DNA of 64,000 nucleotides from Larix kaempferi (taxonomy: Eukaryota > Streptophyta > Pinopsida > Pinales > Pinaceae), in the NCBI GenBank assembly GCA_027924585.1, contig BSBM01000186.1:62001-126000 (forward strand), written 5' to 3'. The notes under the pieces are model-generated. The model saw only the letters and a list, made by a program, of their open reading frames with translations, was not told the origin of the DNA and made no database searches. The translations under genes and the position numbers were made by a program. Positions 37,547-50,200 of this stretch are shown piece after piece (the first letter of the stretch is position 1; every line of letters starts with the position of its first letter).

Positions 37547-38119
37547 CTTAAAGAGTACTTCAAATGAAATAGAAAAGATTTAGGTCTTACCACTTGAAAT
37601 GCTGAAAACTGGATCTGGTCTCGGATTAGGGTTTGTCGAAAAAACCCTAAAAATTCAAAATGTGAATTTCAACTTTCTGAAAGGATAGAAAGATGTGCCT
37701 TGATGAGCTAATCAGCCTGGTGTATTTAGAATTTGAGATTAGCAAAGTTTTACCCTTCAGATTTGCCTTTTTGTCCTCTTGGGTTCACTCGGGAGAGCCC
37801 TGAATTAGGGTTTGAGTTTCCCGGAGATCTACCCAGCCAAAAATCTCGATCAAAAGCTCTAAACTTCGATTTTTGCAAGGAGATTCCACCTATGTCTTCA
37901 GATTTCAGAAATTCCTATTTTTGTGGAAACCCTAATTTTTAGGGCCAAATCTGAAAATGCTCAGAATTGAATTCTGATTGGACAGATAGATTCTCCTTGA
38001 TGAGTAGAGTCAATCTACTATACTTATTTTCCAAAAACTGTGGAGAGAAACCCAATAAACAAGAAACTCAAGTTTTCGTCACTGCAAAATGTCTTCTTCT
38101 TAGGTTAGCTCTGATACCA

Positions 38120-38722
38120 TGTTAAAATTTGAGCATTAATTCACAATACTCTTGGATCTTTACTGAGAGAATAACATATACAGTATATCAATGCATAACA
38201 ATCACAATAAGCATGACAAGCATCACAAGAATCAAAAGCATGAGAGACAAGAGACACAGAGTTTCCATGGGAAAAACCCTAAGGTGAAAAACCCCACAAC
38301 TTCCTTAGAGATAGAGAGCAATGGCTCAACCAAAGTACAACCAAAATACACTTGAGATAGTCTCCTAGAGCAGATGATCCTCCTCCTCACTAGTGTGCCA
38401 CTTTCTGAGTGAGAGAAGTGTGTCTTTCCGAATGATCCAAATAGAGATCTCCCGATCTCTATTTATACTTAACCTGTTTGCCCAGTGACCTTATGGGGCC
38501 GACTTGTCTATCTAGATACATCCACAATATAATATATATTTTAGGGCCGACCCCACACATGGTGATCTAATAACCCATCGGCAAGTACACACACTTGCGA
38601 CACTTGTCAATCCACATGACAACACTTCCTTATAGAGGAATAACACATCTCTTATAAGGGTACAATAAATATATATGAAATACATAGATGAAATACATTC
38701 CGAAGTTACATATACATCAACA
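38120..38722 (-). repeat. K 5' LTR
   Basis: 603 bp; the upstream LTR relative to the minus-strand genes, adjacent to the primer site TGGTATCAGAGC. Right flank CATTT. Confidence 0.95.
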
Positions 38723-38727
38723 CATTT

Positions 38728-40000
38728 GAACCGAAAGTTTCTTCCTAGTACTTTAGTCTACAAGCTAGCTCAATCTCGAATTGGGAAGAATTTGAGAAAT
38801 GTTTTTTCAATAAATATAGGAATCAGAAGACAGTAGCTACACTCATGAAAGAATTATTGTCCATGAGAATGGAAAAGAAAGAAAAGGTTCAAGACTTCAA
38901 CCAAAGGTTCACTACGCTCTTGAATAATTTCAGCGAAGCAACTCAACCTGCAGAAGAATCTTTTGTTGAATATTATACAACAACACTTGAAGGCCCCATA
39001 GCAATGTTCGTCAAAAGAACCAAGAAGACCACCCTAATAGAAAATTTCGAAGAAGCTAGGAAGGTGGAAGAAGAAGCAGATAGCATTGCTAAACATGCCT
39101 TAGATGCAGAAACAAAGCCAACAACTAATAGAAAACCCCTGCTGCTTACTAGGAATAAAGAAGAGTCATCGACGGACATGGAAAACGTAGTTAAAATGAT
39201 GCAAAAATTGTCCAATAAAATTGTAGATCTTGAGAAAGATAAGGTAGCTAGTACATCTACGAAGCCTTTCAAACAATTCTACAAGAAGAGAGAAGACAAT
39301 GACCAGCCTCATCCACCTATGAACAACTCCCCTGTTTTAAATCTAAATGAAATAGGAATGAAACACTTATGTACCTTTCATCAAGAGCCACACTCTGAAA
39401 AGAGCTTCCCACAATGGATTAATTCTATGAGTTTAGTAATGAACCAAATGTTGGATTCACAGATTCCAGATCAAGATGATCCTCTAGAGGAACAAACTCT
39501 TGAAGTAGAGGAGCCCTCCCCAGATACCAGTATGGTACTATGGTACTGGGTACCATTAACTGAATTAATAGAAGACAATCCCGTGGAAAGCCCAATGTCT
39601 GCTGTAAACATTAACACTCGCAGTAAGGTCCCATTGCAGATCCAGTTCCAAGCTCAACTACGCCCAAACCTAAAGTTTCCAAAGAGATACCTAAAAGACA
39701 CATTACAGTCATTCCCCCTTAACCTAAAGCTAAACCAACAGCTGCCAAACATTGAAACAACAGTCCAGAACCCAAAGGTCACATTGAGCAAGACAGACAA
39801 TCAAAGGAAAGCTGTAAAAGAATGTGATATGGGATATGACATCATTGAAGATATAAAGAAGGTAAAAGCAAATGTTTCGATATTCGATATGTGTAGTTTT
39901 CCCCAACAACGAAACAAGTTGTTGCAAGCTCTTCAATCCAAGCCTAGCACTCCATTAATGGACACTCAAGAAGACCCTGAAATTAATGAAGCCAGTATCG
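38728..40000 (+). pseudogene. gag: H gag, 3' part
   Basis: Continues the capsid (EFEKCFFNKY, KEKVQDFNQRF) after the copia insertion, with one TAG near 38743, then a spacer rich in charged residues. I find no clear CCHC knuckle. The open frame continues without a break into protease and the extra RNase H (38845-41139, 764 codons), so gag and pol are one polyprotein in H. Confidence 0.82.
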
Positions 40001-40600
40001 GCGGGAAATCCAAATCCCAAACATTGCCTTTTCTTTTAACTTTTGAAATCTTCAATCACAATGTACACAATTGTATGGTATATTCTGGAACATCTTCGAA
40101 TGTCATGCCACTGTCGATCTGTAAGAAGATTAATGGTCAACCAATTCCATCTCCCGCTCAGATTATTCAGTTAGATAGGACTGCTGTTAAAGTTATTGGG
40201 GAAATGAAAGATGTGCTTATTAGATTGTTTGCAGATTCTAGAGTGTGTCAGTTCATAGATATAATGGTAGTTTATATTCCGGAAGCTTATGGTTTGATCT
40301 TGAGTAGGGATTGGTCTACAAAACTAAATGGTTACTTTGCAACTGATTGGTCCCATTTATGGTTACCATATCAGAATAGGCAGAATCAGATTAAAATTTT
40401 GAGGGAACCACACATGAAACAAAATGTAACTCAACTAGAAGGAAAGAATGAAGTTGTAGCCTTCTCATCTTCAATTTTGGGGAATTATTTCTTAGAAATT
40501 GATCTAGGTAATTATCAATCTGAAACTATTAGCCATGAATCAGATAAACTGTCCAATCTCCTTCATTTTTCTCAGATTGATGATGTCGATTGTAACTTAG
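40001..40600 (+). pseudogene. pro: H protease, active-site Asp replaced
   Basis: The motif reads MVYSGTSSNVMPL, with TAT (40081) where the relative H' has VDSGASS. The catalytic Asp is therefore lost by G-to-T change. The second conserved part is YGLILSRDW. Otherwise in frame with gag and the RNase H that follows. Confidence 0.85.
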
Positions 40601-40639
40601 TTAGCTTAGTCATTGATTTAGATCATAGAGATACTAACT

Positions 40640-41136
40640 TAGTTAAATCAAACAATGTTTTTTGGACTTTATACTTTGATGGCTCCAAGACTCTGGAAGG
40701 GTCTGGAGCTGGTTGTATTCTAGTGGATCCTGAAAGCAATAGGTACTTCTTGTCCTGTAGATTAGAATTTGAGTGTACTAATAACACTGCTGAATATGAA
40801 GCTTTAGTCCACGGATTGAAGAAAGCCATCGGTTTGAATGTTAAGTACCTGAAAGTTTTTGGTGACTCAGAAATAGTTGTAAGACAGGTAAGAGATACCA
40901 TTCACTGTCTTTCACCTCATTTGAAAGGTTATCAGGCTGAGGTATGGAATTTAATTACGCATTTTGATGCTTTCAATATAAAACCTAATCCTAGACTACA
41001 AAATGCTGCAGCTGACTTATTAGCAACTTTCGCTTCCAGATTGGTGCCGACTAATAAAAAATGTTCAATTGAACTGGTTTTCAGGCCTTCTGTCCCAGAC
41101 AATATCACAAATTTCAGAGTTTTCGATGATGATGAT
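40640..41136 (+). CDS. H additional RNase H (aRNH) placed between protease and RT
   Basis: An archaeal/plant-type RNase H with all four acids: D in YFDGSK (40678), E in NTAEYEAL, D in FGDSEIVV and D in AAADLLATF. It is in frame downstream of protease and upstream of RT within the same polyprotein. RT itself is followed by its own Ty3-type RNase H (42400-42780), so H has two. In Tat elements the second RNase H is known between RNase H and integrase; a position before RT is unusual. H' has the same order. The domain has no internal stop; the first stop after it is TAG at 41137, where H' has CAG. Confidence 0.88.
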
Positions 41137-41139
41137 TAG

Positions 41140-42353
41140 ATTATCAGTTTTCTAACAAATGAAGACATGTTCCAAGAAGTTGTGATAGACGAAGAAGAGC
41201 ATGATGTTGTTTTACAAAAGAAAGATGAGGTTAAAGGAAATTTCATCCCCAAAGGGGTGAGGTCACTTGAAATGCTGTTCGATCTGCAGAGCAAATTCAA
41301 AAGGTCAGCAAATACCAAGACCAATAGCTCATCTATGCAGCACGAATTGGTAAATCTAGGCACCGAAGCTGAACCAAAATTTGTTAACCTTGGTAAATGT
41401 TGTTCCGCAGGAGAAAGAGATAAGTTCATCAAGATTTTTCGACAATATAAGGATGTTTTTACATGGACTTATGAAGATCTGAAAACATATGACACCTGCA
41501 TTATTCAGCATATCATACCAATGAAGGCAGGCGTCAAGCCATTTCAGCAGCAATTGAGGAGGATGCACCCTACTCTCGAACCTCTGATTCAAAAGGAATT
41601 GAAGAAGTTACTTGATGCTAAGATCATTTTTAAGGTCTGGCATTCCGAGTGGGTTTCCAACCTAGTTCCCGTAAGAAAGAAGTGAGAAGAGATAAGATTA
41701 TGTGTTGACTTCAAAAATCTGAACAGAGCTTCAAATAAAGATAACTATCCCATCCCTTCAATGGAACAAATTCTCCAGATGGTATCAGGATCAGAACTCT
41801 TTTCCCTTCTTGAGGTTTCTTTGGTTACAATCAAGTATTAGTAGTTGAAGAAGACTGTCTTAAAACTACTTTCCACACCAAGTGGGGAACTTTCGTATAC
41901 TGAAGAATGCCTTTCGGCCTAATAAACGCAGGAGCCACGTTCCAGCAAGTAATGGATATTGCCTTCCTAGGATTGGGTGGTCATTGTGTTGTTGTCTATC
42001 TAGATGATGTGACAGTTTTTTCAAAGAAAAGAGAAGACCATGTGGTTCACTTAAAACAAATTTTTGATCGCTGCCGAAAATATGGTATCTCTTTAAACCC
42101 CAAGAAGAGTGTGTTTGCTGTTCTTGAAGGTAAACTGCTGGGTCATATCACTTCAAAAAATGGAATTTCGATAGATGAAGAGAGAGTGCAAGTTATCAAT
42201 AAAATTCCCATGCCCCATAGCAAGAAATCTATGCAATCATTTATGGGAACAATTAATTTTGTTCGAAGGTTTATTCTGGATTTTGCTCAAATCGTCAAGC
42301 CATTGCAAAAAATGATTAAGCAGAGTATGCAGTTCAAATGGATGGACTCGTAG
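41140..42353 (+). pseudogene. pol: H reverse transcriptase, decayed
   Basis: Linker, then RT: FQQQLRRMHPTLEPLIQKEL, HSEWVSNLVPVRKK, CVDFKNLN, MPFGLINAGATF and YLDDVTVFSKK (near 41998). Breaks: TAG 41137, TGA 41683 (TCA in H'), a frameshift near 41815 that destroys the LD-FS-YNQ motif A region, TGA near 41900, and TAG 42351 after the thumb. Confidence 0.88.
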
Positions 42354-43364
42354 AAAGTGGCTTTCAAAGAAATCAAAGCAGCCATAGCCAATGCACTGTC
42401 TCTGAGGAGTCCGGACTTCGATAAAGATTTTATAATGTATACATTTGCTTCGGATGACTCTCTCGCAGCAGTACTTACTCAGAAGGTAGAATCAGGGGAT
42501 GAATACCCAATTTCTTTTATGAGCACTGGTATGTAGGGTGTTGAACTGAACCACCCTATCGTGGATAAACAAGCGTATGCAATATTTAAAGCGGTTAAGC
42601 AGTTCAGGCCATATATTCTAAAAAACAGAACTAAAGTTATAGTTCCCCACCCAGCTGTCAGATCCCTTTTCGTTCAAAAGGAGTTGGGAGAAAGAAGGGG
42701 AAATTGGGTCATAGCTCTTCAAGAATATGACTTGGAATTTAAACCGGCCACCATCATTACGGGACAAATCCTATGTAAATTGCATACTGAACATACAATT
42801 GATGAAGAGCAGGATTGGAAGAATGAAGCCGAGCTGAATTCAGTCGAAGTATGTCCCATTTTTACAGCCCCTGAATCATGGTATAGGGATTTAGTGCATT
42901 ACTTGCAACAAGGGTACCTACTAGAACAATGGAGTTCTAAACAAAGAAGGACTCTCCGTTTAAAGTCAGTAGCTTATCAGATCATTGACGAAATACTTTT
43001 CAAAAAAAAATTTGATGGAGTTTTTCTCAGATGCCTAGAGAAGGAGGATGCAGGTAAAGTCGTCAAGGAGTTACATGATGGCCCTACTGGGGGACATTAT
43101 TCAGGGGAGACAACGGCTCACAAAATATTGAGAGTTGTCTATTGCTGGCCCACTTTATTCTGGGATTCCCATACTTATGCACGGAACTATGATGTATGCC
43201 AAAGGAGTGCTGGAAAATTACCTAAGGCAGCAGGACCCTTGCAGCCGGTTATCATCTCAAAACCTTTCGAACAGTGGGGCATAGATGTCATCGGAGAGAT
43301 AAAACCAAATTCTTCTCTGCAACATCGATACATCCTGAAAGCCACCGACTATTTCACCAGATAG
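42354..43364 (+). pseudogene. pol: H RNase H and integrase zinc domain, decayed
   Basis: RNase H: FASDDSLAAVLTQK, then TAG near 42535 (also TAG in H'), then DKQAYAIFKAVKQF and WVIALQEYDLEFK. The integrase zinc-binding part is GPTGGHYSGETTAHKI and CQRSAGK. The core starts QWGIDVIGE. The frame stops at TAG 43362 where Trp is expected (YFTRWTEA). Confidence 0.85.
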
Positions 43365-44136
43365 ACAGAGGCTGCCCCATTGCGCAAGATCAATGAAGAT
43401 GCAGTCATCAGTTTCTTGAAAGAGAACATCATAACCAGGTTTGGGGTTCCAATTTCCCTAGTATTTGATAATGCCACTTATTTCTCATCTTTTAAAATAA
43501 ATGAATTTGTTTATGAAAGGGGAATTAAATTGCATTATTCAGCCAATTACTACCCCCAGGGAAATGGACTAGCTGAATCTTCAAACAAAAACCTCATCCG
43601 AATTCTCAAGAAGACTGTGATTGAAAATCAGCAAAGTTGGCATATTGCTCTCCCAAACGCCTTATGGGCAGATAAGGTGACTCCAAATAATACATTAGGG
43701 GTTTCCCCTTACACACTTGTCTATGGCAAGGAAGCCATCCTCCCTCCCAACATCTTACTTCCATCCTTGCGGTTGTCCCAAGCCTCTCGAGGGTCTAGTA
43801 GTCAGGTTTTACAATCCAGGATTGACACCCTGCTTCAACTTGAAGAAGCACGGTAGAAAGCCAAGAACCGATTCCATCAACACCAAGATAGAGTCAAAAG
43901 ATGGTTCGATAAAAGGAAGTCTTCTAAAAGAAGCTTTGAAGTAGGAGATTTAGTTCTGAAATGGGACCATCATCATGAAGGCAAGGGAATGCACACGAAA
44001 TTCCAACACTTATGGGTAGGCCCTTACCAAATTTTTACAAAGCTCGGCCCATCCACTTACAAGCTAACAGACCTACAGGGAGAGGAAGTAACACTTCCCC
44101 TCAACGGCCTCGCCTTGAAACAATACTTTGCATAGT
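43365..44136 (+). pseudogene. int: H integrase core and carboxy part
   Basis: The core continues with VFDNATYFSS and NGLAESSNKN, giving the second Asp and the Glu. A TAG at 43854 interrupts EEARQKAKNRF. The C-terminal domain continues in frame to LALKQYFA, stop 44134-44136. No chromodomain is visible. Confidence 0.85.
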
Positions 44137-45232
44137 CCCATTGAGGTTTTCTGTACATAAATAAATAGTTTCTTTGTTCTTTTGCTTTCTTGGTTGATTT
44201 TTTGTTTTGTTTTGTTTAGAAGCAGTCTCGGTAGTTAGGTTTGTCTTTTTCACTCACTTTTCATCTGAGTTTCCTCTTTTTCTAGGCTAATAAAACCCAG
44301 CTCGACCCCTGGCTTAGCTGTAGTATAGAACTCTCAGTAAAATCGAAATCTTGAAGGCAGAATCTCATTTGTAAAGAGAAGGAGGCTCTGTGACTTTTTT
44401 TCCACTGATCAGCCTTTGAAAATGGGGATATCTCTTTCTGTTTGGTCAAAATAACCCTAGTTAAATGACTAATGATCCAATGTTTCTCTCTCACTATCTT
44501 GAGGCTCCACTTAGTTTAACATTAATCTATGTCTCAAGGTTTCGTTACTATTATGGAACCACGGAAAGGAAGCATGCTTCACAGAGGTATGGTATTTTAA
44601 ATGATCCCATGCTACAAATAAAAGCCTAAAGGCTTACATCAAAGGGTCTGATTTCCAGAAATTCTCGCCTCAATCAAAGCATGGCTGAGATAAAAGCAAA
44701 ATGTTCAAATCTAGAAAGTTGTTCAAAAGACTCAGCTTAAGATAGGTTCTTCTCCGTCCGTGAAGCTTGATAAATCAAATAAAATCTCTTGCTCACACAA
44801 AAGGACATTATGGATTGAAGAACCCAAATCAAAGATTGGAATTTTAAGGAAACTATTTATGGAAGGCTCAAACAACAAAAGCTGTCAAATACATGAACAT
44901 CCAAAAGGATGTAGATAGCATGGGAATGAGGAACAAACGAATATCTCTATGAAGTATTGTTAGGATCCTGTGGAGTCCTATTTTAGTTAAGGCACCATAA
45001 AGACAGTCCTAAAAGAATTAACTCCATACTCCGGCCTTGAGAGAATTTGAAGGAAGTACAAATCTTAGTCTCCTTTCTCCCAAAGACCAATATGATTAAG
45101 AGATCACCCTGTTCTTAAGAGTTGAACTGTGAGGCATTTTGTTGCGTGTGGATCTGTGATTTTAAATGTCATTCTAAGCCATGACAGGATTTTGTTTCAG
45201 AGATCTGTGTTTGCCAGCAAATCGCCAATTGT
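44137..45232 (+). other. H 3' untranslated region between integrase and 3' LTR
   Basis: About 1.1 kb with no convincing gene. It aligns in patches to 55558-54481 on the minus strand of H', for example around 44560-44630 and 45195-45240, confirming that H and H' are the same family. No clear purine tract stands directly before 45233, which weakens the exact LTR start. Confidence 0.5.
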
Positions 45233-45449
45233 TGTTGCTGCAACATCCCCCCCAAAATTTTTGTAAATATTGGGCCCCTCCTATTCTTTTTGTTTTAAGC
45301 AATTGTTTTGATCAAATCTTTCTCACTTAATCTTCAACTTTTCCGAAGAGTGCTGACCCTTCTAGTTCTTTTTTATTTTATGACTAAGGCATTTTTTTCC
45401 TTCCATTTAGCAGTGCGTTGTTTTAGAGGTTAACTGTGTGTGCACTCAA

Positions 45450-46010
45450 AGCACAGATTGGAAGCGTATATTTCTGCGCTAAAGGCTCAATGGAAAAGGT
45501 TTAATTGCGCATTTTTTAAAGCCGCGCAAACTTTAGGCTTATGTATTGCGTGAAAGGCACACTTTCTAAGACTTATGCTTCAGTCTTGTTGCCAAAACTT
45601 GGTTTTTCAGCAAAGTTTCCCCGCGCAAAGTAAAGGTTTAAAATCTATGCCATATTAACGCATGATTCTTTCGCAGAGTCTAAGTTTAGCTCGACCGCCA
45701 TCGGCGCAATTCCTAATAATAGGACAAGCGCTTTGGCGCAGGATTTGTCCCTAAGAACGCCGACACAAAAAATCTCTTAAGTCTTTTCTTTAGGGCTCGT
45801 TGGCGCAATTCCCGTTAACGCACATTTTGTGACTAAAACTGCACCAAAGGCGCAAGGCTTATCCATACAGCTCCTGCTTCCATAACCACACTTCATGTTT
45901 CCTTGAATTCCAATTTTGGCTCAGTGCTATCGACGCAGTACTTAACATTATGATCGTCACTTTGGCGCAGGATTTAATGTTGCGATCGCCGCTTTGACGC
46001 GAAGTTTTAT
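45450..46010 (+). repeat. Short dispersed repeats in H U3 (GCGCA family)
   Basis: Recurring GGCGCAGGATTT, GCGCAATTC and GCGCAAA motifs spaced some 20-60 bp apart. They sit in the first kilobase of the LTR, at a position where H' has a different array. Confidence 0.5.
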
Positions 46011-46372
46011 TTTGGTGCATGTGCAACCGCGGAGTCGGTAGGGTCATGAATGTGGCCATCTGCCATTTTAAATGCACAAGGCCTCGAGCCCCGTGCTCAT
46101 TAAATCCGCCAACCCACCACCTTACATGAATTAAATTGCCTCCCCTATATGAATGTGTAGAACGGGTTTTCAAAAAATCATTCGATCACTGCCATAGGAG
46201 AACAGAGCTCGGTGTTTGATATCGAACTCTGACTGCACTGCTACCCATCTCAGAATGATCGCTAACCACCGAGGAACATCGCCAAGCTGACAGGTAGGTG
46301 CTTGGCCCCTCCTCTCTTCATTTTCCGAGGTTCTCATTTGGACTTGCACCCCTTTCGTGCCCTTTTATCAAC

Positions 46373-46388
46373 TATATATATATATATG
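46373..46388 (+). promoter_or_regulatory. TATA-like run upstream of the LTR ORF
   Basis: An alternating TA run about 850 bp before the ORF start (47235). It could serve a dedicated ORF promoter or be a simple repeat; undecided. Confidence 0.25.
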
Positions 46389-47234
46389 CAAAACAAACTT
46401 ATACGCACTAAGCGGTTAGTTGTGAGTCGAAGCCATGAAGAAACGGAACCACCATATGCAAACCAGAGCCTGGATGGCCCTATCCTCCCATGCGCGAATG
46501 AAGTTTTTCCCACTGTCGCGTGCTCGACATCCTAAGTAAGTTTTACACATATCTTGCCGTCTCTAGGTTTTCCTTGTTATGTCTTAGTGGCCACATATCT
46601 TGCGTTCCATGCTTAAATCCATAGCTAAGTGCTCGTTTTGGTTAAAACGCTGCATCCACGCATACCCTATGGAAAATCGCTGCCAAGCAACAATACCTTT
46701 CACGCAGAGGCCACCTAAAACCCACAATGCCTGGCCAAAACCACCGTAGAGCATGTGAGAAAGACCTGATGGGCTAGTGGTAGGAACATTATGAATAGCT
46801 CCGCATTTTACTTATAGAGGCCAACAGTCGTGAAAGAAGAACCCATTGAAACCACCCATGTGTTATTTACCTGCTTCACTTGCACGAATGCAGTGGTTTC
46901 ACCATGCGTACAAAACATTATTAGTACTTGTGCTTTTCTGTGAATGATATGACACCATTAAATGCTCCAGTTCCTTATTCCTCCATCAGTCTCTCTTGGC
47001 TAGGTATTTTGATTTGGAAGACACCTACATATTGAACAAAGTAATAGCGCAAATGAGAAGCTTTAGCATATTCTGGATTTTTCATAATTGTTTTGCTAAT
47101 ACTTGAAAGTTATCTAGTTAAAGCCAACTCTGTCATATTTTCTTTCACAAATCTATAGGAGGCTTTGCATTTTAATAATGGTTGAATGTCTACGTACACC
47201 TTATTTGTACTGCCCTGCTTACTGCAAGATTATC

Positions 47235-50200
47235 ATGCATAGGAGTTCTGTAAGGAAGAATGCCACGCAAAAAGATCGACTCAGATTCAGACGTAGAAAT
47301 CCTGTTGGACACTTCACTCAAGACAATGTTTACTGATACACAAGCTACCACCAATGTGCCCCTTGGGAGCTCTGCCCCAGAATTCCAATAGGGTGAACTA
47401 TATAGGTTTATCATGGACCAAAACAATCCTCAAGCCCCCATAGAAGATTCTCTGGTGTATGCAAACATCCGAAGGTCTTACTTCCATAGGGCAACGACTC
47501 GTCCTGAATTGTTCCCATGTTCTGAAGTCATTGGCTAGTTGATCCCTCACATCAAGACTGATACTAGGTTCATAAATGATAAAAATTGGATGAACCTAGC
47601 ATCTTTTGCTCCTGAGCATATTACAACCACCTACAAATTACCTCAACCCAAAGCTTGGTTCGATGATAAATGGAAAGTAGAACATCCTATGGACTCACTG
47701 GATGCCGCCAGGAGAATGACGATAGCTAACAGACAGATAAGAAGGAGGAATAACAATGAATATGAAAGCAACCTCCTGAAGACTCCTTATAGACTCATCG
47801 TTCTGATGTTGAGTCAGCTCTTCGGCATGCCTAATGGAAATATTTTTAAGATCGGATGGGTGCCAGTAATTTTTCATATAGCCATGAATGGCACCATTTT
47901 TAATTGGGCCGACATAATTTTAGACAGTCTGGCCTCACAATTAACTATGGCCCAGGGAGGAATGACTTAGAAGAAGGCAGATTTCTTCATGTCTTCGTAT
48001 TTGATAGACTACTTATTGAGCAAACATACCTTCCCAGAATTGTGCTGCTTATGGAAGCCAAAGGAAACGTCTCTATTCATGGCCTATCAACTCACATGGG
48101 AAAGTAAATACCCAACTATTACAAGCAGGTTTGCGAGAAATTCATCATGCCTCTATACCAGCTTATTTTTGTAAAGGAACCAGATTGCATGTCAGACAAC
48201 GCCATGCCCATTATCGAAGTGTTTGGCGATTATTATCATAGTATAGAAGGTACCTATATCCGAATGAATGGAGGATCTGTAGCTCCCTTTTTGCTTCCCA
48301 GATATGCTACAGATTTTGTGATTCACAGGGAAGCCATAAGGCAAATATTCATCATTGGTGGGATCAGCAGAGTCCTCACTAAAAAGAAGAAAGGGATGTA
48401 TCCACCAATGCCTTTCACTATTGGCACATACAGCCTCCCAAAGGCCAAGGAAGGAGAAAACTATGTTCAAGATTTAGACATCTTCCATTTCGGTACAAAT
48501 TTTTTCAGAAGGCATGACCCTTGTGGTGAAGTTGCCAAACATATTATTGATGTCAAAACCAGCTTCGAGTACGCCCATCTTAAGGACAAAGAGGAAGAGT
48601 TTTTCCATAGTGCTCGGAACTTAACGCAATTAGGAAAGCGCTACAAGAAGAAAGGTGGGAAGAGCTCTAACCCTAGGCCTGTCAGCCTAATACAAAAGGA
48701 GCAGGAAGCATCAGTGTCTCAATCAGGAGATCCGACAGGAATAGAGAAAGAGAAGGATGAGAGGATATTACGGGAACAAACTATCAAACATTAGCAAGAT
48801 CAAGAAGCAGCTAGGATTCAAAATGAACACGCTGCCAAGTTTCAACAAGAAGAGGAAGCAAGAATCCAGAGAGAGCAGGCTGTTCAGTTGCAGCAGCAAG
48901 AAGAAGCTGCTAGAGTCCTGAGGGAGCAAGAGAAAAGGGCTTTGGAAGATGAAGCTAATAGAAACCAGAAAGAAAGAAGAAGAGAGGATTTTGTTAGAAG
49001 AGGCAGATAGGTTACAAAAGGAGTTAGCAGAGCTATCTGAAGGGCAGGAAAGGGAGCAGAAGGAGAAAATTCCCGAACCAAAACCGTCTACTCCACAAGA
49101 AATGGAATTGGATCCGCCACTTATAGACCAACCAGGGATAGCTCAAGAAGGGGTTGCTTCTACTGAAGGATTATCGTTGACCCCGTACAACCCCATAAAG
49201 CAGTGCCAGGTGGCCAACCTGGATTCCGTATATTTTCACGAGCGGAAAAGGGCTATCATTGACCGAAGAGTAAGGAAAATAGAAATTGGGGAGGACTTAT
49301 ATGAATTCAGGGTATCGGAAACCACACTGGTCCAAGGAACTGATGTTGACCCTTCATTCCAATCCCAATGCACTGTGGTATCAGCCGAGGTGAGTAAAGC
49401 CAATACTAATTGGTTAATAAATGAGGTAAAGGATTGCAGAGATCAATGCTTCAAAATAAGAGATGACAGGAAGAGGGAGGTTCTAGAAGCAAATGAGTTG
49501 AAGAATAAATACAAGGAAATGACAGAAGAGAAGTTAAGGATAACTTCGGGAGCTCTACAACTTGAAAATGAGAAGAATTCGCTAGAGATGCAGCTGGTCG
49601 TCTCTGAAGACGAGCAAAAGAACTTAAAGGCTCGGATATCAGAATTGGAGGACCTCAAATCCAATAGGGCCCAACAAATTTATCTCCCCAAGGATCAGTA
49701 TGAGGGGTTAATCCAAGAAAAGGAGCAGTTGTTGAAACAACTCAAAGAAGCAGTGGAAAACATGCAAGACCTGTTCATGTTTCACAAGCAAGCATGTGAC
49801 ATGCTAATAAAAGGCCATCAGCTGCTGGTGCTAATCTCAAGAGAAATTTGCACCGTGGAAGAAATGATCATGAAAATGACAGCCATCGAAGTTGGAGCCT
49901 TAAAGAGAAAAGACAAATTTGCAAAACATGTGGAAGAGTTAAAACAACAATTTGAGTGGAGAAGAGGAAAATCTGGATTCCCCTCAAACTTGCACGCCAC
50001 CACCGAAGAAAAATTTAACTTAGATGCTGGACTCCTTGAATTCAGTAAAGATTGTGGCGCCAGGCTAAGCTTGGAGATCAGAAAGACTTTCTGCAAATGT
50101 CACTCTTTCTACTCCAAAATTAGAGAATCCCATGGCAAGTGCCACTTGGTTCTGCCTGAAACTATCAATGAATTCCCAGAACGAGAACATCGGTTGCCTG

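Larger units (their letters stand above)
31379..38722 (-). mobile_element. Ty1/copia LTR retrotransposon K, complete but inactivated
   Basis: Two LTRs (31379-31983 and 38120-38722), each TG...CA, flanked by the 5-bp target duplication CATTT (31374-31378 and 38723-38727). The coding strand is minus. Primer site TGGTATCAGAGC (the classic initiator-Met tRNA complement) lies on the minus strand at 38119-38108. A purine tract AAGAGGGAG on the minus strand lies next to the other LTR (31992-31984). Order gag, protease, integrase, RT, RNase H is diagnostic of copia. I count 16 substitutions and one 2-bp indel between the LTRs. Confidence 0.97.
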
